A stretch of 22,948 nucleotides of DNA from an uncultured Lachnospiraceae bacterium (GTDB lineage: Bacteria > Bacillota > Clostridia > Lachnospirales > Lachnospiraceae), in the NCBI GenBank assembly GCA_910585345.1, contig CAJUDS010000026.1, positions 1 to 22,948 of the forward strand. The letters run 5' to 3'. The notes beneath the pieces were generated by a model. The model saw only the letters and a program-made list of their open reading frames with translations. It was not told where the DNA came from and ran no database searches. Shown here piece by piece: positions 1-7,333 of the stretch (positions within the stretch are counted from its first letter, which is position 1; every line of letters begins with the position of its first letter). A program made the position numbers and the translations under genes.

Positions 1-296
1 CGTGGAAAGTACAACGGCATAAAGATAATATTTTTGTAGAACATCCCATTGGAATGGTCAGGGCAGTTAGAAAATACGATATCCGCAGACCGGAGCGGAT
101 ATGGAAACGGTACAATCCTGCGCTCACTGGCACAAATAGATTGATGAGCGTTGCATTTTCAGGACACTTAGAGATTCTTATATCCGTAACCTGGAACACG
201 AATCAATTTATTTGTGCTGAAAGACGCAAAATTGATTTCCATGTATACGTACCGTCCGGACTTGACATTTCTTTTTTGGAATGCTAGAGTGTAAAA
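1..296. other. Left edge, no gene supported
   Basis: Plus frame 3 is open from base 3 to a stop at 285-287, about 94 codons, but the product has no motif I recognise, no ribosome binding site precedes the ATG at 57, and its end overlaps the thrS promoter. Frame 1 could be the last 12 codons of an upstream gene ending at the TAG at 37-39. Neither reading is supported well enough to be called a gene. Confidence 0.4.
262..290 (+). promoter_or_regulatory. Promoter of the thrS T-box leader
   Basis: A consensus -35 TTGACA at 262-267 is followed after 17 bases by TAGAGT at 285-290, with a TGC extended -10 at 282-284. Transcription would begin near 297, a few tens of bases before the T-box stem I, which fits a leader-regulated synthetase gene. 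Confidence 0.7.
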
Positions 297-340
297 AGTA
301 TTATATTATTTTTGATTAGTTTCCTGATACATACAAATTT

Positions 341-607
341 GGCAGAGGCTGTGACGGAAAGAAGTAGCAGGCGGGAGGCATCCAGAGAGAACGGCGTATG
401 GTGGAAGCCGTTTATGAGGAAAACCTGTGAAAACCATTCCTGAGCCGCGGCGCAGAGAGGCCGGAGGGTCTGTTAAGCGTCGCCGTATGCCTGCGTTAAA
501 GGCTGGGATTTGTCTGAGTCCGAAGTGAAAAATGAAGGTGGAACCGTGCGATATGCACCCTGAAAGATACGTAAATCGTGTCTTTGCGGGTGTATTTTTT
601 TGTTTTT
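341..607 (+). promoter_or_regulatory. T-box riboswitch leader, threonine specific
   Basis: The leader carries the landmarks of a T-box. The AGTAG of the stem I loop E region is at about 362-366 and AGAGAG of the stem I distal part at about 393-398. The specifier codon ACC (Thr) at 433-435 follows GAAA and precedes the stem I closing strand ending in CTGAG. The T-box sequence AAGGTGGAACCGTG is at 535-548. The antiterminator can be drawn explicitly: AGG 536-538 with CCT 559-561, and GTGC 546-549 with GCAC 555-558, leaving the TGGAACC bulge that pairs with the tRNA acceptor end. Uncharged tRNA-Thr would stabilise this form and allow read-through into thrS; otherwise the overlapping terminator forms. 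Confidence 0.93.
554..607 (+). terminator. Intrinsic terminator of the thrS T-box
   Basis: The arm GCACCC at 555-560 pairs with GGGTGT at 588-593, and after a two-base mismatch AAAGATACG (563-571) pairs with CGTGTCTTT (577-585) around loop TAAAT. A run of seven T starts at 595, followed by a second T run after TG. The 5' arm GCACCC is also the 3' arm of the antiterminator, so the two structures exclude each other. Confidence 0.88.
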
Positions 608-757
608 GCAGGAGGAATGCGGGGCTCTGCGCGGATTTTTGCGGGCGGCAGGTCAAAGCAGAGGGGGATCGTTGTCTCTTGGGAATCCATTAGCGCTTGG
701 ATTTGCACAAAGAGATGCGTGAAAAATAAGGAAGAACGAGGAAGGAGAAAAGGAAAG

Positions 758-2527
758 ATGAAAGTGCTCAAAAGTGACGGGAAGGTAAAAGAAGGAAAAT
801 TCGGGGAAAAGGAGATCAGCCGGGCATTCTGGCATACGTCGGCGCATATTCTGGCGCAGGCGGTAAAGCGACTCTATCCGGATACGAAATGCGGCATTGG
901 ACCGGCGGTAGAAAATGGATTTTATTATGATTTTTTATTTTCGTTTCCTTTTGGGGAAGAAAATCTCGCGGCGGTAGAGCAGGAGATGAGAAAAATCGTC
1001 AAAGAATCACTGCCTCTGCAGGTATACGAAGTGACGAAAGAGGAGGCGTATGCCTATATGGAAGAAAAAGGAGAATCCTATAAGCTGGATATGATCGCCC
1101 GGATGGAAGCGGGAGAGCGGATTACCTTTTACAGACAGGGAGATTATGCGGAGTTCTGCGCGGGACCGCACGTGACCAATACCGGTCTGGTCAAGGCGTT
1201 GAAGCTGACGAGCCTGGCAGGCGCTTATTGGAGGGGCGATGAAAACAACGAAATGCTGACGAGAATTTATGGTGTTTCTTTTCCCACTGCGCCGGAGCTG
1301 CAGGAGTATCTGCACAGAATGGAAGAGGCAAAGCGCAGAGACCACAGAAAGCTGGGCAGAGAGCTGGGACTGTTTGCGCTGCTGGAAGAAGGGCCGGGCT
1401 TTCCTTTCTTTCTTCCCAAAGGCATGATACTCAAAAATATATTAATTGCATATTGGCGTAACCTCCATCGCAGAGAAGGTTATCAGGAGATATCCACGCC
1501 CATCATGCTGAACAGAACGCTGTGGGAGACCTCGGGGCACTGGGATCATTACCGGGAGAATATGTATACGACAGTCATCGACGAAACGGATTTTGCCATC
1601 AAACCGATGAACTGCCCGGGCGGCATGCTGGTCTATCAGATGGAACCGCACTCCTATAAAGAGCTGCCCATTCGGCTGGGAGAACTGGGGCTGGTGCACA
1701 GACATGAGAAATCAGGGCAGATGCATGGGCTGATGCGCGTGCGCTGCTTTACGCAGGATGATGCGCATATTTTTATGACAAGAGAGCAGATCACGGAGGA
1801 AATCAAGGGCGTTGTCAGACTGATTGACGAGGTGTATGCCAGATTCGGTTTTTCCTATGTGGTAGAGCTTTCCACCAGGCCTGCGGACAGCATGGGAAGC
1901 GATGAGGACTGGGAGATTGCGACACGGGGGCTGCGGTCCGCGCTGGAAGAGATGGAACTTCCCTACGCGGTAAATGAAGGGGACGGGGCATTTTACGGGC
2001 CCAAAATTGATTTTCATTTAAAGGATTCCATTGGCAGGACATGGCAGTGCGGTACAATACAACTCGACTTCCAGCTTCCGCTGCGTTTCGGCGCGGAGTA
2101 TACGGGCGCGGATGGATGCAGACACCGTCCGATTATGATTCACCGTGTCATCTATGGCTCGATCGAACGGTTTATCGGTATTTTGATTGAGCATTATGCG
2201 GGGAAATTTCCGGTATGGCTGGCCCCGGTGCAGGTAAAAGTGCTTTCGATATCGGAGAAAAACGAACGCTACGCCGTGAAAGTCTGTGAAGACCTGAAAC
2301 AGGCAGGCATCCGCTGTGAGATTGATGTGCGCAGTGAGAAACTGGGGTATAAGATACGGGAGGCAAAAATGCAGAAGATTCCGTATCTTGTAATTGTGGG
2401 AGAAAAAGAAGAGCAGGAAAATAAGATCGCCGTCCGCTGCCGGGATGCGCAGGAGGATAAGCAGGATCTGGGAAGGATGCGGCTGGACGAACTGCTGCGT
2501 ATGGTGCAACGGGAGGAAGATATGTAA
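758..2527 (+). CDS. thrS: Threonyl-tRNA synthetase lacking the TGS domain
   Basis: This cytoplasmic class II synthetase charges tRNA-Thr with threonine using ATP. The 589-residue protein opens almost directly in the second additional (editing) domain, with HTSAH at 26-30 and the partner Cys134/His138 in the FCAGPH block. The catalytic core follows: motif 2 region around HRHEKSG (314-320), and zinc ligands Cys286 (MNCPGG), His323 (MHGLMRVR) and His462 (IHRVIYGS). The anticodon-binding domain fills the C-terminus. Usual ThrRS length is about 640 residues; the missing part is the N-terminal TGS domain of about 60 residues. The ATG at 758 is chosen because AAGGAG lies at 742-747 and the frame upstream runs through the T-box terminator with non-protein-like sequence. 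Expression is controlled by the T-box leader just upstream. Confidence 0.95.
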   Translation: MKVLKSDGKVKEGKFGEKEISRAFWHTSAHILAQAVKRLYPDTKCGIGPAVENGFYYDFLFSFPFGEENLAAVEQEMRKIVKESLPLQVYEVTKEEAYAYMEEKGESYKLDMIARMEAGERITFYRQGDYAEFCAGPHVTNTGLVKALKLTSLAGAYWRGDENNEMLTRIYGVSFPTAPELQEYLHRMEEAKRRDHRKLGRELGLFALLEEGPGFPFFLPKGMILKNILIAYWRNLHRREGYQEISTPIMLNRTLWETSGHWDHYRENMYTTVIDETDFAIKPMNCPGGMLVYQMEPHSYKELPIRLGELGLVHRHEKSGQMHGLMRVRCFTQDDAHIFMTREQITEEIKGVVRLIDEVYARFGFSYVVELSTRPADSMGSDEDWEIATRGLRSALEEMELPYAVNEGDGAFYGPKIDFHLKDSIGRTWQCGTIQLDFQLPLRFGAEYTGADGCRHRPIMIHRVIYGSIERFIGILIEHYAGKFPVWLAPVQVKVLSISEKNERYAVKVCEDLKQAGIRCEIDVRSEKLGYKIREAKMQKIPYLVIVGEKEEQENKIAVRCRDAQEDKQDLGRMRLDELLRMVQREEDM

Positions 2528-2590
2528 ACGGCGCCATTCTGCGCTCCGCCGGTTATCGCAGAAGGCAGAATGCCCCACGAAGACGGACCA

Positions 2591-2622
2591 GGCGCATCGT
2601 CCGGGCGCGTGCAGCCTTTTTT
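2591..2622 (+). terminator. Probable thrS terminator
   Basis: GGCGCA at 2591-2596 can pair with TGCAGCC at 2610-2616 (one bulged A), with extra GC pairing in the loop, followed by six T at 2617-2622. It sits 64 bases after the thrS stop and before the rarA promoter. The stem is short and bulged, so confidence is moderate. Confidence 0.45.
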
Positions 2623-2657
2623 GGAACATCCGTGTCCGGAAACTGCCGGGCGCGGAC

Positions 2658-2687
2658 TTGCTGCCCGCGGCAGCGCCGTGCTATAAT
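2658..2687 (+). promoter_or_regulatory. Promoter of rarA
   Basis: TTGCTG at 2658-2663, an 18-base spacer and a perfect TATAAT at 2682-2687, preceded by TGC (extended -10). It lies 59 bases before the rarA start. Confidence 0.7.
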
Positions 2688-2745
2688 AAGGCGGATATAA
2701 AATCTGTGCGCAAAAAAGCGCCGAAGACGGAAGTGAGAAAAGGAA

Positions 2746-4101
2746 ATGAACTTATTTGAATATATGCGTGCCAATACAATGGAAAAAGAAGCGCCGCTGG
2801 CAGCCAGGCTGCGTCCAGCCACGCTGGAAGAGGTGGTAGGGCAGAAGCATATCATTGGCAAAGATAAGCTGCTCTACCGGGCGATCAAGGCGGACAAGAT
2901 CAGTTCGGTCATTTTTTACGGGCCTCCCGGAACGGGCAAGACGACGCTGGCAAAGGTGATCGCCCATACGACGAGCGCGGAATTTACCCAGATCAATGCC
3001 ACCTCTGCGGGCAAAAAGGACATGGAAGAGGTCATCGAAAAAGCAAAGGATACAATGGGCATGTATGGGAAGAAGACGATTCTGTTTATCGATGAGATCC
3101 ATCGGTTTAACAAAGGACAGCAGGATTACCTGCTGCCTTTTGTAGAGGACGGCACGGTAGTACTGATCGGCGCCACTACGGAGAATCCCTATTTTGAAGT
3201 AAACGGCGCGTTGCTTTCCCGCTCTGTCGTTTTTGAACTGAAGCCCCTGGAAAAAGAGGACATTACGGAGCTGCTTAAGCGGGCGGTATATGACAAGGAG
3301 AAAGGGATGGGCGCCTATGAGGCGGTGATCGATGAGCAGGCGCTTGATTTCCTGGCGGATGCGGCGGGCGGGGACGCCAGACTGGCGCTGAACGCCATTG
3401 AGCTTGGGATTATGACGACAGAGCGGGCGGCGGACGGAAAGATTCATATCGATTTGTCAGTGGCGGCGGAATGTATTCAGAAGCGTGTCGTCAAGTATGA
3501 CAAAACGGGGGATAACCATTATGATACCATTTCCGCTTTTATTAAGAGTATGCGTGGTTCCGACCCGGATGCGGCGGTATATTACCTGGCAAAGATGTTA
3601 TACGCAGGGGAAAGTGTGACCTTTATCGCGAGACGGATGATGATCTGTGCGGCGGAAGACGTCGGCAATGCGGATCCCAACGCCTTAACGGTGGCAGTGA
3701 GCGCGTCTCTCGCCGTGGAGCGGGTGGGAATGCCCGAGGCGCAGATCATACTGGCACAGGCGGTGTCCTATATCGCCACGGCGCCCAAGAGCAATGCGGC
3801 GGTTAACGCCATCGGGGAAGCTATGGAAACCGTGAAAACGACAGGCAGCCTGCCGGTACCGCCCCATCTGCAGGATTCGCATTATAAAGGTTCGGCGAAG
3901 CTGGGCCGGGGCGTCGGCTATCAGTATGCCCATGATTATCCGAACCATTATGTAAAACAGCAATATCTGCCGTATGAGCTGACAGGAAAGGAATTTTACC
4001 GTCCGTCGGGCAATGGGTATGAAGTGAAAATCAGAGAGCATATGCAGCGGATCCGCCGGGAAGCGGAGCAGACGGCGCATAACGGGCTGCCGGAAGCATA
4101 G
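2746..4101 (+). CDS. rarA: Replication-associated recombination protein A (MgsA/RarA AAA+ ATPase)
   Basis: RarA is a tetrameric clamp-loader-like AAA+ ATPase that acts at stalled replication forks. The 451-residue protein shows Walker A GPPGTGKT at 59-66, Walker B FIDEIH at 114-119, and the family block ATTENPYFEVNGALLSR characteristic of RarA/WRNIP1. The N-terminal MNLFEYMR followed by the PLAARLRP segment matches clostridial family members as I remember them, which supports the ATG at 2746 although the preceding AGG is only two bases away and the ribosome site is poor. The C-terminal MgsA oligomerisation domain is complete. The gene has its own extended -10 promoter and converges with the DUF4364 gene with only 8 bases between the stop codons and no visible terminator. 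Confidence 0.94.
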   Translation: MNLFEYMRANTMEKEAPLAARLRPATLEEVVGQKHIIGKDKLLYRAIKADKISSVIFYGPPGTGKTTLAKVIAHTTSAEFTQINATSAGKKDMEEVIEKAKDTMGMYGKKTILFIDEIHRFNKGQQDYLLPFVEDGTVVLIGATTENPYFEVNGALLSRSVVFELKPLEKEDITELLKRAVYDKEKGMGAYEAVIDEQALDFLADAAGGDARLALNAIELGIMTTERAADGKIHIDLSVAAECIQKRVVKYDKTGDNHYDTISAFIKSMRGSDPDAAVYYLAKMLYAGESVTFIARRMMICAAEDVGNADPNALTVAVSASLAVERVGMPEAQIILAQAVSYIATAPKSNAAVNAIGEAMETVKTTGSLPVPPHLQDSHYKGSAKLGRGVGYQYAHDYPNHYVKQQYLPYELTGKEFYRPSGNGYEVKIREHMQRIRREAEQTAHNGLPEA

Positions 4102-4109
4102 AACATCGC

Positions 4110-4625
4110 TTAAAACAGACGATCTGTCAGATACTGATAAATTTCCTGGTTTTTTTTCTGCCAGTTATCACAGATGGAAACAGCCATTTCCTCCAGAGGG
4201 ACGGACAGACGGATGCTGACGAGTTCCGTTCCCTTCTCCGTGGCGCTCAGATGCGTCTCATAATCACCGGATGTGGATTTATAATAGGCTGCCCGGATCG
4301 CTATTTCATTGCGCAGTTCCATCTCATGTTCCTGCAGGTACAGATCCGCGTCCTGTTTGATAGCGTCGCTGATCCGGTTAGCGAAGTAGTCCAGTGTCTG
4401 TCCGCCTTCCTCGGTAAGCAGCAGGTATGTCCTGTTATATTGTGGTTTGAGAGAGACGAGCCCGGAATCGGTGAGCTCCGCGATTGCCTGCTGCAGCGTC
4501 AGGAAATTGGTATATTCTTTTCCCAGAATGAAATCAATGACCTGTGCTTTGGTCAGGGGAAAAGAGACGCGGCTTAACATATACAGTACGATTAATTTAT
4601 AAAGAGTCAGACGATCCTGTTTCAT
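4110..4625 (-). CDS. DUF4364 family winged-helix-like protein
   Basis: The 171-residue product begins MKQDRLTLYKLIVLYML and matches the DUF4364 family of clostridia as I recall it. The first 80 residues look like a winged helix: a helical start, then LTKAQVIDFILGKEYTN, an LTLQQAIAELTDSGLV recognition-helix region and a YLLLTEEGG wing strand. The rest is acidic and helical. No enzymatic motif is visible; a DNA-binding or small-molecule-sensing role is inference. The start at 4625 is preferred over the upstream in-frame start because AAGGGA lies 6-11 bases upstream on the minus strand and the family begins here. It converges with rarA and lies downstream of the radical SAM gene with a 150-base gap, so it may have its own promoter, which I could not identify. 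Confidence 0.85.
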   Translation of the reverse strand: MKQDRLTLYKLIVLYMLSRVSFPLTKAQVIDFILGKEYTNFLTLQQAIAELTDSGLVSLKPQYNRTYLLLTEEGGQTLDYFANRISDAIKQDADLYLQEHEMELRNEIAIRAAYYKSTSGDYETHLSATEKGTELVSIRLSVPLEEMAVSICDNWQKKNQEIYQYLTDRLF

Positions 4626-4775
4626 ACAATATCCCTTCTGTCCGCGCGCTCCTGTGAAAGGCGGAAAAGCATTCCTTTCCTTTTTGGGGAGAAGCGGGTT
4701 ATCTGAAATTGATTTCCGCGAACAATGCGTGAAAATGACAGTCATGATTGCGAATGTTTTCTGCGGTACATGCGG

Positions 4776-5750
4776 CTATGTCAATTCTCCTGCCTTAGCA
4801 TGGCGGCGCTTTCCCTGCCATGTGTTTCGGATCCGCATTTCATGGTGAATGGCGTTTAGTACGTTCCTTTTTTGCAGGCTCCACAAGGGCGCAATGAGCA
4901 AATCTTTCGGTCCGTCTCCGGTCAGGCGGTGAATGACGATATCCGGGGGCAGGCGTTCCAGACAGCCGATAATCAGATTTACATATGCCGCCAGATCCAG
5001 TGTGCGGAATTTTCCGGCTGCGTAGTCTGCCGCCAGATCGGTATCCTGCAGCACATGCAGAAGCTGCAGTTTGACGCCGGAGATGGGAAGCGTACCGAGA
5101 AAGTGGATCGTTTCATACATCTGCGCCTCGGTTTCCCCGGGCAGACCAAGAATCACATGGATGATAACAGGGATCCGCATATCGGACAGTTCGCGGACGG
5201 CATGTGTGAAGCAGGAGAGCGGATAGCCTCTGCGGATGTACTGCGCGGTATGGCTGTGCATTGTCTGCAGACCAAGCTCGATCCAGATAAATTTGTCCGG
5301 CCAGGCGCTTTGCAGTTCGGCCAGCAGACACAGTACGTCTCCGGAAAGGCAGTCCGGCCGGGTGGCTATGGAGATACCTGCGATTTCATCGGCTTCCAGG
5401 GCCTGTGTGTAAAGCGCCCGCAATTTATCCACGGGGGCATAGGTATTGGTATATGCCTGAAAATAGGCAATAAACCGGCGGCCTGTGCGCTTTCCGCGCA
5501 GGAGAGAGCGCCCCTTGCCGATTTGCTGCGCGATGGTCAGATTTCCGGTCTTCACGGCAAATTCACCGCTGCCTCCGGCGCTGCAGAAAATGCAGCCCCG
5601 TGTATCCAGTGTGCCGTCTCTGTTTGGGCAGGTCATGCCTGCGTCTATGGCAATCTTATATAATTTTTCGTGAAATACATTCCGGCAGTAAGCGTGAAAA
5701 GAATAGTAGGGCTGGTCCAGCCAGAATGCAGGATGGCATCTGTCGTTCAT
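4776..5750 (-). CDS. TIGR01212 family radical SAM protein
   Basis: A 324-residue radical SAM enzyme of the TIGR01212 (YhcC-like) family. Cys41 (TCPNRDGTLDT), Cys53 and Cys56 (GCIFC) bind the [4Fe-4S] cluster that cleaves S-adenosylmethionine; the wide C-x11-C-x2-C spacing and the following SAGGSGEF are typical of this family. The barrel continues with FQAYTNTYAP, SIATRPDCL, WIELGLQT and the HVILGLPGET block. The substrate is not established to my knowledge, though a tRNA-modification role has been discussed for relatives. The start at 5750 fits the family's N-terminus but has no clear Shine-Dalgarno sequence. It lies 30 bases after the malic enzyme gene on the same strand and is probably cotranscribed with it. 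Confidence 0.9.
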   Translation of the reverse strand: MNDRCHPAFWLDQPYYSFHAYCRNVFHEKLYKIAIDAGMTCPNRDGTLDTRGCIFCSAGGSGEFAVKTGNLTIAQQIGKGRSLLRGKRTGRRFIAYFQAYTNTYAPVDKLRALYTQALEADEIAGISIATRPDCLSGDVLCLLAELQSAWPDKFIWIELGLQTMHSHTAQYIRRGYPLSCFTHAVRELSDMRIPVIIHVILGLPGETEAQMYETIHFLGTLPISGVKLQLLHVLQDTDLAADYAAGKFRTLDLAAYVNLIIGCLERLPPDIVIHRLTGDGPKDLLIAPLWSLQKRNVLNAIHHEMRIRNTWQGKRRHAKAGELT

Positions 5751-5780
5751 AGTACAGGGAAAGAATATGCGCCGCGGTGC

Positions 5781-6935
5781 TCAGGGGCGTATATTGGCTT
5801 TTACGGCGTTGGCAACGACCTGCGCTACTTCCGGACGGAAGGCCTGCGGCATGATATTCGTATCGCTCAGTTCACTGTCAGGCACAAGACCCGCAATGGC
5901 ATGGGCGGCGGCCAGCTTCATTTCCTCCGTGATCCGGGAGGCTCTGCCTTCCAGCGCGCCTTTAAAGATACCCGGGAATGCCACGACATTGTTGATCTGG
6001 TTCGGGAAATCGGAGCGTCCTGTGCCGATTACCCGCGCGCCGGCGGCTTTGGCCAGATCGGGCATGATCTCGGGAACCGGATTGGCCATGGCGAAAAGAA
6101 TGGCGTCTTTGTTCATGGAAGATACCATCTTTGGATTTACGATGCCGGGGGCGGATACGCCGACAAAAATATCGGCTCCTTTCATGGCGTCTGCCAAAAG
6201 CCCTGTTTCCTGTCTGGGATTGGTGAGCTGCGCCATCTTTTCCTGCATGTAATTCAGATTCCGGCTGCCTTGGCAGATGATGCCTGCTTTGTCGCATAGC
6301 AGGATATTGGGGAAGCCATAGGTCAGGAGCAGTTTCGTAATGGCGATACCCGCGCTGCCGGCGCCGTTTACGACAACCCTGCAGTCTTCCTTTTTCTTTT
6401 GTACGACTTTGAGGGCGTTGATGATGCCTGCCAGCACGACGATCGCGGTACCGTGTTGATCGTCATGAAAGACGGGAATATCCAGCATTTCATTCAGTCG
6501 TTCTTCGATTTCAAAACAGCGCGGCGCGCTGATGTCCTCCAGATTGATGCCGCCGAAGGCAGGCGCGATATTGGCTACCGTACGGATGATTTCTTCCGTA
6601 TCCTGGGTGTCGAGACAGATCGGTACGGCGTTGACGCCGCCGAACTCTTTGAACAGCACCGCCTTCCCCTCCATCACGGGCATGGCGGCATAAGGGCCGA
6701 TATTACCCAGTCCCAGTACGGCGCTGCCGTCGGAGACGACAGCGACGGTGTTGGCTTTGATGGTATACCGGTATGCGTCTTCTCTGTTCTTTGCGATTTC
6801 CTTACAGGGTTCGGCCACACCCGGCGTATAGGCCAGCGACAATGCTTCTCTGGATTTGACAGGTGTCTTGGATACTGTCTCTAACTTACCGTTCCACTGC
6901 GCATGGAGTTCCAGTGCCTTTTCATTCAGCGTCAT
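5781..6935 (-). CDS. NAD(P)-dependent malic enzyme, short form
   Basis: Oxidatively decarboxylates malate to pyruvate and CO2 with reduction of NAD(P). The 384-residue protein is the short bacterial type without the phosphotransacetylase extension. Visible blocks are LAYTPGVAEP (catalytic Tyr region), YTIKANTVAVVSDGSAVLG with the catalytic lysine, the metal-binding acidic segment FEIEERL...HDDQHGTAIV, the nucleotide-binding NGAGSAGIA, and the late FAMANPVPEI and FPNQINN motifs. The ATG at 6935 is chosen over the upstream in-frame start because GAGAGGA lies just upstream and the family begins at MTLNEKALELH. Transcription starts from the minus promoter at 7080-7108, giving a leader of about 140 bases. 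The symbol could be maeA or maeB; cofactor preference is not readable from the sequence. Confidence 0.94.
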   Translation of the reverse strand: MTLNEKALELHAQWNGKLETVSKTPVKSREALSLAYTPGVAEPCKEIAKNREDAYRYTIKANTVAVVSDGSAVLGLGNIGPYAAMPVMEGKAVLFKEFGGVNAVPICLDTQDTEEIIRTVANIAPAFGGINLEDISAPRCFEIEERLNEMLDIPVFHDDQHGTAIVVLAGIINALKVVQKKKEDCRVVVNGAGSAGIAITKLLLTYGFPNILLCDKAGIICQGSRNLNYMQEKMAQLTNPRQETGLLADAMKGADIFVGVSAPGIVNPKMVSSMNKDAILFAMANPVPEIMPDLAKAAGARVIGTGRSDFPNQINNVVAFPGIFKGALEGRASRITEEMKLAAAHAIAGLVPDSELSDTNIMPQAFRPEVAQVVANAVKANIRP

Positions 6936-7079
6936 ATTGGTTCCTCTCTTTTCTGATCGTTTCAGCATAGGTTTGCCGATTGTTGGTTTTTACGGGAAGC
7001 AAAACTAACTGCCGCGGTTTCCGGCAGGAGCGGTCCCGTTCCTGTTTTGGCTTCTTCCATAGAAGCCTGCGTTCCCATC

Positions 7080-7108
7080 ATTATATAATATTTTTTTTAT
7101 TTTTGCAA
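7080..7108 (-). promoter_or_regulatory. Promoter of the malic enzyme gene
   Basis: On the minus strand TTGCAA (7108-7103), a 17-base A-rich spacer and a perfect TATAAT (7085-7080). The start point near 7073 leaves a leader of roughly 138 bases containing two small hairpins (GGCTTC/GAAGCC and CTGCCG/CGGCAG) but no riboswitch class I recognise. Confidence 0.7.
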
Positions 7109-7115
7109 AATCTGT

Positions 7116-7143
7116 TTGCATTCACGGAAAAGTTATGTATAAT
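7116..7143 (+). promoter_or_regulatory. Promoter of rho
   Basis: TTGCAT at 7116-7121, a 16-base spacer and TATAAT at 7138-7143. The leader to the rho start is about 180 bases and no attenuator hairpin with a T run is visible in it. The -35 box is only 7 bases from the -35 box of the opposing malic enzyme promoter. Confidence 0.65.
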
Positions 7144-7333
7144 GAAGTTATTGTCCGGGCCGGGTTATTGCCGCGAAGCACGGGCTGCGGCTATGACAGC
7201 GGCGGACAGACCGATCAAGGAATACATAAAACAGAAATGTTTTCGGATAGTTCATGTACAATTCGTACGATAATCCCATTGGAGAGCAGAGAAAAGACAG
7301 ATGTTTGAGAAAAAAACAGGGAGGATACTATAA

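Noticed and set aside
54..287. 77-codon open frame at the left edge
   Set aside because: No ribosome site, no recognisable motif, and its end overlaps a consensus promoter.
578..757. Upstream in-frame extension of thrS by 60 codons
   Set aside because: It would be translated from inside the T-box terminator; the residues do not resemble a TGS domain and the true ribosome site is at 742-747.
2532..2566. Inverted repeat TTCTGCG/CGCAGAA after thrS as terminator
   Set aside because: No T run follows; the hairpin at 2591-2622 is a better candidate.
6980..7273. Open frame between the malic enzyme and rho genes
   Set aside because: It crosses two divergent promoters, has no ribosome site and shows no protein-like conservation.
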